A DNA stretch of 64,000 bases from JAACSU01 sp035905775 (GCA_035905775.1 JAMIGJ010000044.1:1-64000); one strand, 5' to 3'. Positions 27,779 through 38,283 are shown, numbered from the stretch's first letter. Notes: generated by a model from the sequence alone, not told the origin. Numbers and translations are program-made.

Positions 27779-28783
27779 CTAAAAATACCACGCTATAAAG
27801 CTTGAAATCTGGGGATGAAAAAAGAGAACACAGAGATATCCACTTGCGATAAATGGTCCAAATGGAACTTGAGTTTCAAGACCGGTTTCACGGGTTTTTT
27901 TGAGACGAGCTTGTATGAGAATAATTATCCCAAGAATACTTCCGATAATATAACACAGCATCCAAGCAGGGAATGCAAAACTTACTCCAACAAGCAGTCC
28001 CATAAGTATCGCGATTCTTAGATCTCAGGCCCCCATCCAGCGTCATCCAGAAACGATGATTTGTAAAAAAAATGAGATATATACCCCAAGTGCCGCAAGA
28101 GTTCCAGAAAGCAGAGCAGAATCTCGATAAGATACGTCAAAAAAATACATATACACTCATAAACCGATACATACCCCTGCTACGATGAGACAATCGTATA
28201 TTTCTTTGAGACCCGCAAGAAAGACAAAATATAAGGCTCATAGGACTCACATACATACGAGAAAAGTCACAATATCAAAATTTCACACAGGGAAATAGGG
28301 ATAAATAACAATTCAAAAACCTTGAAGGATTAAAGCTCCAAATGCTCCAATATTTGCAATAAGTAAAACACTTTCAGGAATTTCTAAAAAGAGAATATCG
28401 TAAAAACTATAGACCACGGTGAGAAATACGATACTCAGAAAAAACAGAAGTCTTGAGATTTCTCTAATATCTCACGAAAATATAAGCGCAGGATCAATCA
28501 TGAAATATCACACAGCAGCAAAAAGTGCCCCAGTCGCAAGCTCTAAAGCAGGATAAATAGGAGAAATTCTTGTTCTACAAGACTGACACTTTCCTCATTG
28601 AAACAGCCATGAAAATAAGGGAATCAGTTCTGATGCTCAGAGTGTATGTTGGCACTTCGGACAGTGACTTCGTCCCGTCATAATCCCACCTTCTCCGCTT
28701 TTGAGTCGATACACCAGTACCGATGCAAAACTTCCAAAGAGTGTTCCTAAAATGAAGAGAGAAGTGTAAAAAAAGAGGTTCAT
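27779..28783 (-). CDS. pilD: Prepilin peptidase (A24 family)
   Basis: A 334-residue polytopic membrane enzyme read through about ten TGA codons. The N-terminal zinc region has two CxxC pairs (CPKCQHTLGASE...GGKCQSC). Catalytic aspartates are in FYDILFLEIPES and WMGAGDLRIAILMG (GxGD). It cleaves and N-methylates type IV prepilins, matching the PilB-type ATPase at 40475-41788. With the standard code only the last 74 residues would be called. Confidence 0.92.
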
Positions 28784-28838
28784 GAGTTTCAGAGCTAAAA
28801 AAATATTTTTTCAAGTATATGAAAAATTAAAAAAACTC

Positions 28839-28997
28839 CTACATTTTCGGAGTTTTTTGTCTGCGACATCTCTCGCTACAATACAGTACTTGCTCAAAAT
28901 TGTTCTTCCATTTTTTACGTATCGTAAAAGGCTTCTGGCACACTTTGCAGAGCTTTGCTTCTTTGAGTTTTCATCTATCGAGCAGTTTCATAATCAT
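28839..28997 (-). CDS. DUF2256 zinc-ribbon protein
   Basis: A 52-residue protein, MIMKLLDRGKLKEAKLCKVC..., with the DUF2256 signature CKVCQKPFTIRKKW...VLYCSERCRRQK (four Cys). It overlaps the photolyase 3' end by 23 bp in another frame, and one Gly is TGA. DUF2256 genes commonly sit beside photolyase or cryptochrome genes; the function is unknown. Its stop lies in a hairpin, CTCC/GGAG with T-run, that probably terminates the operon. Confidence 0.85.
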
Positions 28998-30375
28998 CTG
29001 ATTTGTAGAGTTCTCGAGCCTTGTGCGTCTCGATGCGATGGTCAACTATTGTGGGACAATACGAAAGAGGAATTTCGAGAGGATTATGGATTGCTTTTAC
29101 ACTTTCAAACTCGAGCTGCGGGATATATTTTTTGATAAACGTTGCTTGTGTATCAAATTTTTCACTTTGCAGCATCGGACTAAAGACTCGAAGGGGTTTT
29201 GGATCAGCTCCCACACTTGCTGACCATTGCCAGTTTCCGAGGTTTACTGCCTCGTCATAATCGAGCAGTTTTTCTGCAAAGTATCGTTCTCCGAGTCTCC
29301 AGTCGATATGCATATCTTTGGTGAGAAAACTTGCAACCACCATACGAGCCCGTCCATGCATCCAATTTGTTTCGTTGAGCTGTCGCATCGCAGCATCTAC
29401 GATAGGATATCCAGTTTCTCCACAGCACCATTTTTGAAACATCTCTTCATCTTGAGACCACTCAATATGCCTTCGTTTTTCCTGAAATTCTTCGTTTTTT
29501 GTGTTCGGAAAATAATAGAGAATGTGCCACCAAAACTCTCTCCATGCCATTTCTGAAATAAAATGCTCTGCTCCACGAGTCCTATCAGCTCCATCATGTC
29601 CACTTTGTGTGGCATCCAGTTCTCGAAAACTTTCAAGAGCTTGTTTATAAATCTGTCTCACCGAAAAAACTCCAAATCTGAGATAGGGAGAAAGTCGGGA
29701 TGTCCCATCTTTATCGAGATCATTTCTCACATCACTGTAATTTCGTAAAATATGTTTTTCAAAACGCTCTTTTCCAAAATCCATTGTAAAATAAGAATGT
29801 TTTTCATGAGCTATGAAATCTCAAGCTTGTGTGTGATCTTCACTGTCGAGTTGAGAAAAATACTCAAGTTTTGGAAGTATCTTGAGTGATTCAGGATGAG
29901 CTCTGAGATATTTTTGCCAGAGTTTATAGTAAGGAGTAAATACCTTTCTTTGCTCGATTTCCTGAGGTTCTACAAGGAGAAAGTCTTTGTGCGATTCAAA
30001 CTTGCATCAAAAAAAATGAATCTTTTCCGCAACGAGTTCATCACGTTTTTTTCCATACGTTCCATAACTCGTATTCGTAAATACACACTCGATACCGTAT
30101 TTTTTCACGAGTTCTGGTATGATTTCTTCTGGTTTTCCTTTCAAAACGATCACTTTTTCTCCTCAGATTTTTTTGAGATTTTCTGAAAGAGTATCAAGTG
30201 CTTCTCGGATAAATCAAAACTTGATGTCAGAGAGTCCTCAAAATTTCTCAAGCAAATGCTCATCAAGGATAAATATCGGGAGAATATTTTCTGAGTTTTG
30301 TACAGCTTCAAAGAGTCAGGTGTTATCATCGAGACGCAAGTCTTGCCTGAACCAGAATATAGATTTTTTATACAT
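28975..30375 (-). CDS. phrB: Class I photolyase
   Basis: A 466-residue FAD protein: N-terminal SIFWFRQDLRLDDNTGLF, then SRLSPYLRFGVFSVRQIY, MAWREFWWHILYYFP, GYPIVDAAMRQL, NWMHGRARMVVASFLTKD, WRLGERYF and NLGNWQWSASVGADP, the flavin and lesion-pocket motifs of CPD photolyases. Several N-terminal TGA codons are Gly; the standard code hides the whole antenna domain. It repairs UV dimers with blue light. Its start overlaps the preceding gene's stop by 8 bp. Confidence 0.95.
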
Positions 30376-30700
30376 AATTTTGCGTGAGTTTACGAATATA
30401 TTTTTTTTCTCATTGTGCAATTTTCTCTCCATCTTGAAAGAGGATTGCTTGTAGTGTATCAGAATCAACTCGGATGAGGGTGCATTTCCACTGCTTTGCG
30501 ATACAGACTTTTTCCCACAGATTTTCGAGATTTACGCGGTCCTTATGAGTGATTTCAAGATATTTGTTTTTCAGAGCCCGTTCGTATTTTGCTTCTTCGT
30601 AGCTATAGAGATGATGAGGAGTTCCACGGGATCCGATTTTTGCTCCCGATTTTTTTCCACGTCGCAGCTTATCGATATGTTCGAGTTTTATTTTTGTCAT
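30368..30700 (-). CDS. Small basic protein of the photolyase operon, unknown
   Basis: A 110-residue protein (MTKIKLEHIDKLRRGKKSGAKIGSRG...) with a basic, DNA-binding-like N-terminus and a short C-terminal beta segment (CTLIRVDSDTLQAILFQDGEKIAQ). One TGA is Gly. Located between DUF1905 and photolyase genes with overlaps on one side. I do not recognise the family. Confidence 0.6.
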
Positions 30701-30702
30701 AC

Positions 30703-30984
30703 CTATTGCTCATCTAAATAAAGAGTCACCTCAACCATATCTCCAGCTCATTTGTGAATATATTTTCGTATCTCCTCATTAATAGAAAGAAGTTTATCCT
30801 GTCCGTTTATAGAAAAAAGATTTTTTGATCGAATTTCATAGCTGTCGATGTATCAAGAAACTTTCGTATATCCCCAGCGAACGTAGAGTTCTTGAGTATT
30901 TGGGATTTGAATATGATAGGTCCATGCTCATTTTCATGGAGCATAGATGAGTTCCAAATATGTATTTTTTATGAGATAGTTCAT
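30703..30984 (-). CDS. DUF1905 domain protein
   Basis: A 93-residue protein: GAWTYHIQIPNTQELYVRWG, YTKVSGYIDSYEIRSKNLFS, LLSINEEIRKYIHKGAGDMV, EVTLYLDEQ. This is the DUF1905 pattern (W at the start, GxIDG-like turn, LRKxxGKxxGDxVxVxL end). Four TGA codons are Gly, so it is invisible in the standard code. The start overlaps the upstream zinc-ribbon gene by 16 bp. Confidence 0.8.
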
Positions 30985-31157
30985 AATCTTTTTTCTTTTG
31001 ATTTCCAAGTACCACCGTAGACATAATATACTCATTTTTTCAGAGAAAGACAACATTTTCCGCAGACAAATATCCAATTTTTTCCTTTTTCTTTTTGTAT
31101 TCGATAGGCTTGATGGAGGTCTGCTTTTCCACAGTGTTCACAGATTTTTGGAGTCAT
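30969..31157 (-). CDS. Small zinc-ribbon protein
   Basis: A 62-residue protein: MTPKICEHCGKADLHQAYRI...WIFVCGKCCLSLKKG. Two CxxC pairs form a zinc ribbon. It follows the cryptochrome-like gene by 5 bp and overlaps DUF1905. Two TGA codons are Gly. Specific family not recognised. Confidence 0.75.
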
Positions 31158-31162
31158 AGAGT

Positions 31163-32683
31163 TTAAAAAAGAGATATTTGGAGTGTTACGGAAGTCTTCT
31201 TCGGTATTTTTTTGCGTCCACGGAACACTCGGCTTCCGTGTTTTTTATATATTTTTTCTTTGAGTTCTTTTGGGAGAACTCATTTGGTTTCCCAGAGGAT
31301 TTTTCGAGCCTGTCTATTTGCTTCTTCTATATCTATGATTGCTTGAGGATACTCCAAGCTTTCAAAATGTTCCCATTTCCATGGTTCATGGAGACACTCT
31401 TTGGGAACTTTTTGGAGTTCGGGAATATATTTTCGAATGAGTTTCCCATCGGGATCTTTTTCACGACCATTGAGGACAGGATTATAAATACGTATGGTAT
31501 TAATTCCACTGGTCCCTGCCTGCATCTGGAGCTGACTGTAGTGAATTCCAGGTTCATAATCGAGAAAGAGCTTCGCAAGTCTCCCTCAGATAGTCTGCCA
31601 AGGTTGCATACAGGTATTACACAAAAAACTCGTCAGAATGGCTCGACTCCGAAAATTGCACCAACCAGTAGCTTGCAGCTGACGAATCGTTGCATCAATG
31701 TAGGGGATGCCTGATGTTCCTGTAAATACTCTTTCGACGAGTCCTTCATCTGCTTGGCTGCGTATCATATCAAAGGCAGGATTAAGGTTTTTCCACTCGA
31801 TGCTGGGCTCATCCTCGAGTTTTTGGATAAAGTGCGATTGCCAATGCAGTCGTGCGAGAAAAAAATCAAGTTGTTTGATGAACCCTTTTCCACTTTCTCA
31901 GGGGAGAGTTTTGAGTTCTTGGATGCGTTTTTGGGTTTCCTGATAGATATATTTGACCGAGAGACAGCCAAACGCGATATAGGGAGAAAGTCGTGAACAG
32001 GAGTCTTGGGACTCAAAAGGTTTTGAAATATGATAGCTATAGTTTTTTGCTCGATTCCATAGAAAATCATCAAGGACTTTTTTCCCAACATCTTCTCCTC
32101 CTGCTTGAAATCATTTCAGGTCTTGTATTTTTTGTGCAAAACTCCGAAAGGTTTGTTGTGAAAGTATTTCGAACTCTCCAAGCTCCAGAGAGAAGCTACA
32201 TTTTTGAGGTGCAAAAATTTCTTCATGCATCCGAGTATTCCAGATACGCGACCATACATCTCTACTTTTGAGCCTTCTCACGACTCCATTTGTAGGATAT
32301 TCTTTGAGTCGAATATGCTGATCTTTACAGAATTCAATTACTTTGAGATCTCTCTGAAACGTTAGAAAGTTCCCAGTTTCCTCATGAGAAAAGATTTTTG
32401 TGATATCATAGTGTTTTTGTAAAAAGGAAAAACCTTCTAGAGCTTCGTAAGGAAGAGTAATGAGAGGGATATTGTATTTTTTGAGATTTTTTTTGAGAAC
32501 TGAGAGACTTTCGCAGACAAATTTGAGATGTCTCTCGCTCGAGTCTGGAGCTTCAAGAATGGAGTTTTCAAAAAAATATACCCCAAGCGTTGGGATATCC
32601 GGCTTGAAATTTGCCAAAATCTCGTTATCGTGAATACGAAGATTTTTTTTAAACCAGATTATTTGTATTTTTTCTCGTTTCAT
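31163..32683 (-). CDS. Cryptochrome/photolyase family protein
   Basis: A 506-residue FAD protein, MKREKIQIIWFKKNLRIHDN..., with CSRLSPYIAFGCLSVKYIYQ, GIPYIDATIRQLQATGWCNF, RSRAILTSFL, and RIYNPVLNGREKDPDGKLIR followed by KYIPELQKVP and LHEPW, as in cryptochrome-like photolyases. The C-terminal tail is basic (KKHGSRVFRGRKKIPKK). Four TGA codons are Gly. Its start codon overlaps that of the divergent DPRP gene in a shared CATG. Confidence 0.92.
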
Positions 32684-34151
32684 GCACGAAGCTCAAATTA
32701 TATTATACCACCAGTTGCGAGAGGATTATATATATTCAAAATATACTCATATTATATATATCCATCATACGGGAAAAATCAAGTTTCAGTGAAATAATTT
32801 GAACCTCAATGTTCATAGCAAGATGATTGACTATGCAGGAGGGAAGTATTTTATGAACGAACTTTCAAAAAAAGGTTTCAAGGCAAACTTCTTTTGTAGT
32901 ACCAGCTATCTTTCATGACTCAAAAAATATGCAAAAAAGCATCATATCACAAAATATGTTCTGGTAAAACCACTCGAGGACTATGTGTATAAAAATTTTT
33001 TAAAAATCCAAAAAGAGCTTGAGAAAGCCTCAGTTGAACTCGAATTTCTCCCTGATACTCAGAGTTTTTTCCTGAGTCACGAAGATTTTTTGAAGCAATA
33101 CCAAAAACCTCCCATTCTCGAGTATTTTTATCGCTTTATGCGAAAGAGAGAACATATCTTAGTGGGTGAAAATAATGAGCCTCTTGGAGGAAAATGGAAC
33201 TATGACGAAGAAAATCGCAAATTTGATAAAAGCCATAGTAGATCTTGGAATTTCTCTCTCGAAAAAAATAGCTTTGTGCTGGAGGCAGAAGAATATTATA
33301 ATGGAGCACTATTTCCAAACTTAATCCCTACGAACCGTCCTGAAGCTTTGAAGCTTTTAGAGTATTTTTGTGAGCATCATCTTGCTGATTTTGGGAGACT
33401 TGAAGATGCGATGTATGAGACAGATAATTATGTGCATCATAGCCTGCTTTCCACTGCCATAAATTTTTGATTTCTCTCTCCAAGAGAAGTACTTGAGAGA
33501 GCGCTCTCCCAGGCAAATATTCCTCTTTCGAGTTTAGAGGGATTTGTCAGACAAATTTTAGGGTGGAGAGAATATATGTATCACTTTTTCCAGTTTTATA
33601 AAGACACTATACACACAGAAAATCATTTTTCTCATACTCGAAGTCTGCCATCATACTTTTGGAAGGATGCAGAGATTTGTGAGATGAATTGTCTTTTTCG
33701 AACCTTGAAACAGGTACAAACCGAGCATTACTCGCACCATATCCAACGACTCATGGTTATCGGAAATTTTGCCTTACTTTCGGGACTTGATCCGCATGAA
33801 CTCAATAGATGGTTTTTTGAGTACTATACCGACGCATTTGAGTGGGTGGTAACTCCCAATGTTCTCTCGATGAGCCAATTTGCAGACGGAGGAAAACTTG
33901 CAACCAAACCCTATATAGCATCAGCCAATTATATCTCTGGGATGTCCGATTATTGCAAAAATTGTTACTATGATGCCAAAGAAAAATACACAGAAAATGC
34001 CTGTCCCCTCAACTATCTCTACTGGGATTTTGTCGCGCAAAATAAAACTGCCTTTGAAAAAAGACAGCCCTTTATCGTAAAAAATCTTGCAAAAATAGAT
34101 ATTGAAAAAGTGAGGGAGCAGAAGGAGAGGTTTTTAGGGAAGATAATCTAG
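32682..34151 (+). CDS. Deoxyribodipyrimidine photolyase-related protein (Fe-S type)
   Basis: A 489-residue protein of the DPRP/FeS-BCP clade. The N-terminus MHEAQIILYHQLREDY matches the family's LxxPHQLF start, and HSKMIDYAGGKYF its HKxKLxxHRASM region. Later blocks: FGRLEDAMYETDNYVHHSLL, LGWREYMYHFF, HIQRLMVIGNFALLSG, and the 4Fe-4S ligands YCKNCYYD...NACPLN. Relatives are (6-4) photolyases. Three TGA codons are Gly. It shares the start CATG with the divergent gene, so its promoter must lie inside that gene. Confidence 0.93.
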
Positions 34152-34568
34152 ACTTATTTTTCATAATTCAGTCCCAGTACCGTCTGCTACTTGAATATCA
34201 GTAGGAATCATATAGATTATAATTCCATTATCATAAATTGCTCAAGGTATAATACTCGTATCTATTACATCTTTATAAGCTTTTCATATATCATCTCTTC
34301 AAGGAAAAATATTGTCAAATTCAGTTGGCTTCTTTCAAGTGTGTAAAATAATTCTCACATTTTCCCATCGTTTATCTCTCTTTATTTGATTTCGAGCATC
34401 AGCTATTAGTCTATCAAATTCTTTGATTTCTATTCAAGAAGTATTTTTAAATTGTTCAGGTGTCATAAAAATTTCTCAATCTAAAACTGCTTGAACTGCA
34501 TTTCAAGTCTCATCTGGTTTCTGAAATACTCTTCTATCTTTTAAGAATTCTCCTAGAAAAACTTCCAT
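34134..34568 (-). CDS. Hypothetical protein, UGA-rich
   Basis: A 144-residue soluble frame with eight TGA codons as Gly (MEVFLGEFLKDRRVFQKPDETGNAV...). It ends at TAA 34134, overlapping the DPRP 3' end by 18 bp on the opposite strand. Beta-rich C-terminus (NGIIIYMIPTDIQVADGTG). No family recognised. Confidence 0.6.
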
Positions 34569-34634
34569 AAAACTATTTTATATGATAATAAAAACATTTT
34601 AAAAAATAAAATTATATTGTCAATTAAAAAATAT

Positions 34635-34663
34635 TTGACAGAAAAATACTTATTTTATATAAT
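34635..34663 (+). promoter_or_regulatory. Consensus sigma-70 promoter
   Basis: TTGACA (34635-34640), 17-bp spacer, TATAAT (34658-34663): a perfect match to both hexamers, about 70 bp upstream of the 34732 gene. Implies strong expression. Confidence 0.85.
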
Positions 34664-34731
34664 AAGCACGTAAATATATTATGTGCTAATTTAGATATAT
34701 TTACAAGATTTTATTTCTTCACTTTTGTATT

Positions 34732-35202
34732 ATGTTTCAAGGAAAAGTATACTCCTACCGTAATATCAACGGTCAGGAAAAAACATTTGAAAAAACATTT
34801 GAGAACTATGATGACTATAAAGCGTTTATAGATTCGGATGAAAATTTTAGACCCTTTGCCCATTTTCCAAGCTTTGGATTTGGAAATTTTGATGCCTTTG
34901 ATCGTTATCTTAATAATTTCTTCACCCAGAGAATTGCTCTCCCATCTCAAAATAATCGCAATCAAGAACTGCTTCCCGTAAGTCTTGAGAAATATGAAGT
35001 TGAGGCACAGCGACTCGAACAAGAAGAACAGCAAAAAGCTCAGAAAAAGACGCTTCTTGAGAAATCTCGCGAGAGGCTTCAAGGCTATCTTGAAAAATTT
35101 CAAACACACAGTAAAAAAGACGAGCGCATCGCTGAGCTCGTTAAAGAAGCCGAAGCAGATATGAAAAAGATTGAAGAGGAACTTGCAAAAATTGCAGGAT
35201 AA
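34732..35202 (+). CDS. Coiled-coil protein, unknown
   Basis: A 156-residue protein without TGA codons. The N-terminal 65 residues are aromatic and Gly/Phe-rich (RPFAHFPSFGFGNFDAFDRYL). Residues about 90-155 form a charged coiled coil (EAQRLEQEEQQKAQKKTLLE...EAEADMKKIEEELAKIAG). It sits behind a perfect sigma-70 promoter and before a terminator, so it is a well-expressed single gene. The layout suggests a small scaffold or chaperone-like protein; function unknown. Confidence 0.75.
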   Translation: MFQGKVYSYRNINGQEKTFEKTFENYDDYKAFIDSDENFRPFAHFPSFGFGNFDAFDRYLNNFFTQRIALPSQNNRNQELLPVSLEKYEVEAQRLEQEEQQKAQKKTLLEKSRERLQGYLEKFQTHSKKDERIAELVKEAEADMKKIEEELAKIAG

Positions 35203-35204
35203 GC

Positions 35205-35229
35205 AAAAGCAGCCATTAGGCTGCTTTTT
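35205..35229 (+). terminator. Intrinsic terminator
   Basis: AGCAGCC, loop ATTA, GGCTGCT, T-run, right after the coiled-coil gene. Confidence 0.87.
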
Positions 35230-35321
35230 GTTATCTCTTTGATACTTTATTTTCACAAAATCTTTTTTAATTCTTTATATTTGAATTATCATTCGTGATA
35301 ATTATATAAGAATTAAATACT

Positions 35322-35870
35322 ATGCAATCATTACTTTTCTCATTTTATATGGCTACAGAAGCCGAGGTAAAAGAGTTTTTTGATTCACAAATAAAGTGTA
35401 AATATCAAGGGAGAGTAGAATGAGAGTATAGAAGCGAAATTCCAGCAGGGGAATGTTCAGGAAGATATAATTATTTTGTAAAAAATGATAAAGGATATGT
35501 ATTTCCTTGATGCACATACTTAAGTAATGAGTGTGTTTGAGATGGTATATGTTGAAACTCTAATCTGACAGAAATTTATTGGCCTGAACCTGAAATATGA
35601 GATTATATATATTGAATTATGAATGATTCATGAAATATATTACGTATTTGAAAACATAATTATGATTCGGATAAAAGTATCCCTGACTGTAAAACTTATT
35701 CTAATATAGCGGATTTTTATTTTCATACATCAGTATCATCAGAGTCTAATGAATATTCAATTTACAGTGTAATTTTCATTTCTTCTGCAATATTTTTTTG
35801 CATATTTTTTTTATCTTTCATATATAAAAAAATAAAATCCACTAAAAAAATAAGTAAATTTCTAAAATAA
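35322..35870 (+). CDS. Cys-rich protein with C-terminal membrane anchor, UGA-rich
   Basis: A 182-residue frame with eight TGA codons as Gly. The N-terminal part has several cysteines (CKYQGRVEG, GECSGRYNY, FPGCTYLSNECVGDGICGN), likely disulphide-bonded or metal-binding. One membrane helix lies at about residues 147-168, followed by a Lys-rich tail. The 3' end overlaps mutY by 9 bp. Unknown family; probably a surface protein. Confidence 0.6.
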
Positions 35871-36977
35871 ACTTAAATTATCTCCAAACTCCATTTCCTC
35901 TACAAAACTCTCCTCATATCCTCTTACTTTGAGATTTTCAAAGACAGTAAAATCATGTGTTCCCGACTGGATTTGCGCGTAACACACAAGATAAGGGATT
36001 TCAAAACAATTGTAGGACTTCACTTCGGGAGGTCGAACTGAAAGTTCAAGATTATATTTTTTCTGAAAAGATTGTTGTATCATTGCTCGAGGATTTCCCG
36101 AGTTTTTTCCGATGAGAAAAGGGGAGAATGGAGAGTTCTGCGAAAAATACTTCTTATGATTTTCGTGTAAGATACATATGACGTAAGCTTCACGAGTAGG
36201 GAAGGAACTTTTTTTCTTTTCGACTACTGGTTCTAAACTTCCTTGAGTTTGGTAAAATTTTGATTCTTGGAAAGGATATGTTTCCCAGTCAATTCACGAA
36301 ACATTATTGAGAGAAATCGTTGCTCCATAATCCATGAGAGCATTATTGATATCGCGAGATATATTTGTAGCCCCTTTCTCTTTTCAAGGGAGAGGATTCA
36401 GGAGAGAGTTATGAAACTCTCTCATCTGCCCTAGTAACTCCTCTTTCTCCTCTTTCGTCAGCTTTTGAAACTTTGTTCCAAAATAATATCGGGAAAATAT
36501 TTTTTCGAGATTGGTATCAAAACTGAGTGTTGGGATATCATAAGCAAAGGCTCGGATAGCTTCAGCCGTATAGGGTCAAACTCAGGGAAGAGTTCGGAGT
36601 TTTTCTGTTTCATGTGGAAAAACTCATCCAAAATCAGTAACTACTTTTTGTGCGGTTTTGAGCATATTACGAGCTCGACTATAGTATCCAAGTCATTTAT
36701 AGTAGGGAAAGAAATCTTCATAGCTACACGCTGCGAGGTCTTCCAACGTTGGAAACGCTTTCAAAATAGTTTCAAAATAGAGTTTGACTCGTTCGACTTG
36801 TGTTTGCTGGAGCATCGTTTCTGCAAGCCATACTCGATATCCCAGAGTCTTTTCATCAAAATTATAATCCCTCCAAGGAAGATTTTTTCTTCCATTTTGA
36901 AGATACCATGTTTGTAACTCAGAAAATGGAAATTTTGGAAGCATATTTTGTATATTGCTTGAAAAGATATTTTTCAT
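35862..36977 (-). CDS. mutY: A/G-specific adenine glycosylase MutY, Fe-S cluster lost
   Basis: A 371-residue protein: NLPWRDYN, VWLAETMLQQTQVERV (catalytic Glu), GLGYYSRARNML (one Gly TGA), TLPGVGPYTAEAI (HhH), SFDTNLEKIFSR (catalytic Asp), DINNALMDYGAT. After that point MutY normally has four Cys for a 4Fe-4S cluster; here the segment reads ISLNNVSGIDWETYPFQ with no Cys. A degenerate Nudix-like C-terminal domain follows. A palindromic repeat (36367-36410) encodes NSLLNPLPGKEKGAT in frame. It removes A opposite 8-oxoG. Confidence 0.92.
36367..36410 (+). repeat. Palindromic repeat unit inside mutY
   Basis: TAGCCCCTTTCTCTTTTC, AAGGGAGAGG, then the tail ATTCAGGAGAGAGTT. Opposite strand to mutY, in frame. 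Confidence 0.75.
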
Positions 36978-37017
36978 ATACTATAGGGGTATTATTTTAT
37001 TTTTCCAATTTTTCACT

Positions 37018-37446
37018 ATGGAACTTCTCAAACTTTTTTTAACTTTTGGAGTCGGGTATCTCACGATTCTCATTGGGGACTTTTTGTGGCTTGGGCATGG
37101 TGCAAAAAATTTTACGATTCGTGAGTTTGGAGAACTTGTGGTCGTGAAAGACGGATCAATTGATATTAAACTTGGGGTAGGACTTCTCGCGTGGGCAGTG
37201 ATTGTACTTCTTGTGCTCGTATTTGTGACAAAATCAGGATATGCGCACTCTATTTCATCTGCGCTTTTTTGGGGAGCTATGATGGGTTGTCTCAGCTACG
37301 CGATGTATGATCTCACCAATCTCACTTTTTTGAAAAATTATTCTCTTGCTTTTACTCTCGTAGATATTACCTGGGGAACATTCTTGCTTGCGATGGTTTC
37401 GCTTACAATGTATCTCTTTTCACGTTGGATCGAAAAAGTGTTGTAA
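37018..37446 (+). CDS. DUF2177 membrane protein
   Basis: A 142-residue four-helix membrane protein: GYLTILIGDFLWLG at the N-terminus and ALFWGAMMGCLSYAMYDLTN later, the DUF2177 conserved Asp/Trp and Tyr-Asp motifs. No TGA. It is followed by a DUF1295 gene, a common pairing in bacteria. Start at 37018 by homology to MxxLxxF starts. Confidence 0.85.
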   Translation: MELLKLFLTFGVGYLTILIGDFLWLGHGAKNFTIREFGELVVVKDGSIDIKLGVGLLAWAVIVLLVLVFVTKSGYAHSISSALFWGAMMGCLSYAMYDLTNLTFLKNYSLAFTLVDITWGTFLLAMVSLTMYLFSRWIEKVL

Positions 37447-37453
37447 TATTTCC

Positions 37454-37481
37454 GTAGAGAACGCAGATCTGCGTTCCCTAC
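37454..37481. repeat. Intergenic palindrome related to the rplJ-rplL element
   Basis: GTAGAGAACGCAGATCTGCG followed by TTCCCTAC. The edges GTAG/CTAC and the AACG/CGTT core match the inner part of 17821-17872. Confidence 0.65.
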
Positions 37482-37496
37482 ATAATAATTCTGAAT

Positions 37497-38255
37497 ATGA
37501 CCATCCTTCTTATAAGCCTCGCAATTTCCTATATCTTGCTTTTTCTCCTCTCCGTCAAACTCAGAGATAACTCTATCGCAGATATTTTTTGGGGGCTTGG
37601 TTTTATACTTATCGCGTGGGTAACGTATAGCCAAAGTATTGAAACGACCTCTCAAACCATAGTGACCCTTCTCGTAACTGCTTGGGGAGTACGACTTGCA
37701 CTGAATATCGGATCAAAAAAATTTTTGCACACTGGAGAAGATGCTCGCTATGCGAGATGGAGAGCAAGTTGGAAATATTTTTATATCAGAAGCTTTTTAC
37801 AAGTTTTTGTATTGCAGGGGATTTTGATGTTTTTTGTGGCAACTCCGATTTGGATTTTAAACTTTGAGAGTGGCTTTCAGGAACATATGATGTTGACGAT
37901 GATGGGATGACTCATAGCACTTTTTGGTCTCATATACGAAACCATTGCAGACTGTGAACTCAGGCAGTTTATCAGAACCAAAGAAGAGGGGCAGATACTT
38001 ACACAGGGCTTACGAAAATTTCACAGGTATCCGCAGTATTTTGGAGAATCAGTGTTTTGGCTCGGGATATCAATTATCGCTGCTCAAATCTCTCTTTGGG
38101 CTTATGCAGGTTGGCTTCTGATTACCTTTCTCCTGCTCTTTGTTTCAGGAGTCCCACTTCTTGAGGCTCGCTACAAAGGGCAGAGAAACTATACGATGTA
38201 CAAGAAAAAAACTCCCGTCTTTTTTCCGGATTATAGAAGACTATGGGAGAGATAA
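37497..38255 (+). CDS. DUF1295 (steroid 5-alpha-reductase-like) membrane protein
   Basis: A 252-residue polytopic protein: DIFWGLGFILIAW, WGVRLALNIGSK, EDARYARWR, then the C-terminal reductase motif GLRKFHRYPQYFGESVFWLG and LLEARYKGQRNYTMYKKKTP. One TGA is Gly. DUF1295 proteins resemble NADPH-dependent lipid double-bond reductases of the ER/inner membrane; the substrate is unknown. Confidence 0.88.
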
Positions 38256-38256
38256 A

Positions 38257-38283
38257 AAGTTCCTGCATTGCAGGAACTTTTTT
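38257..38283. terminator. Bidirectional terminator
   Basis: AAGTTCCTGC, loop ATT, GCAGGAACTT, T-run. Lies between the convergent DUF1295 gene and the secreted-protein gene. Confidence 0.85.
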
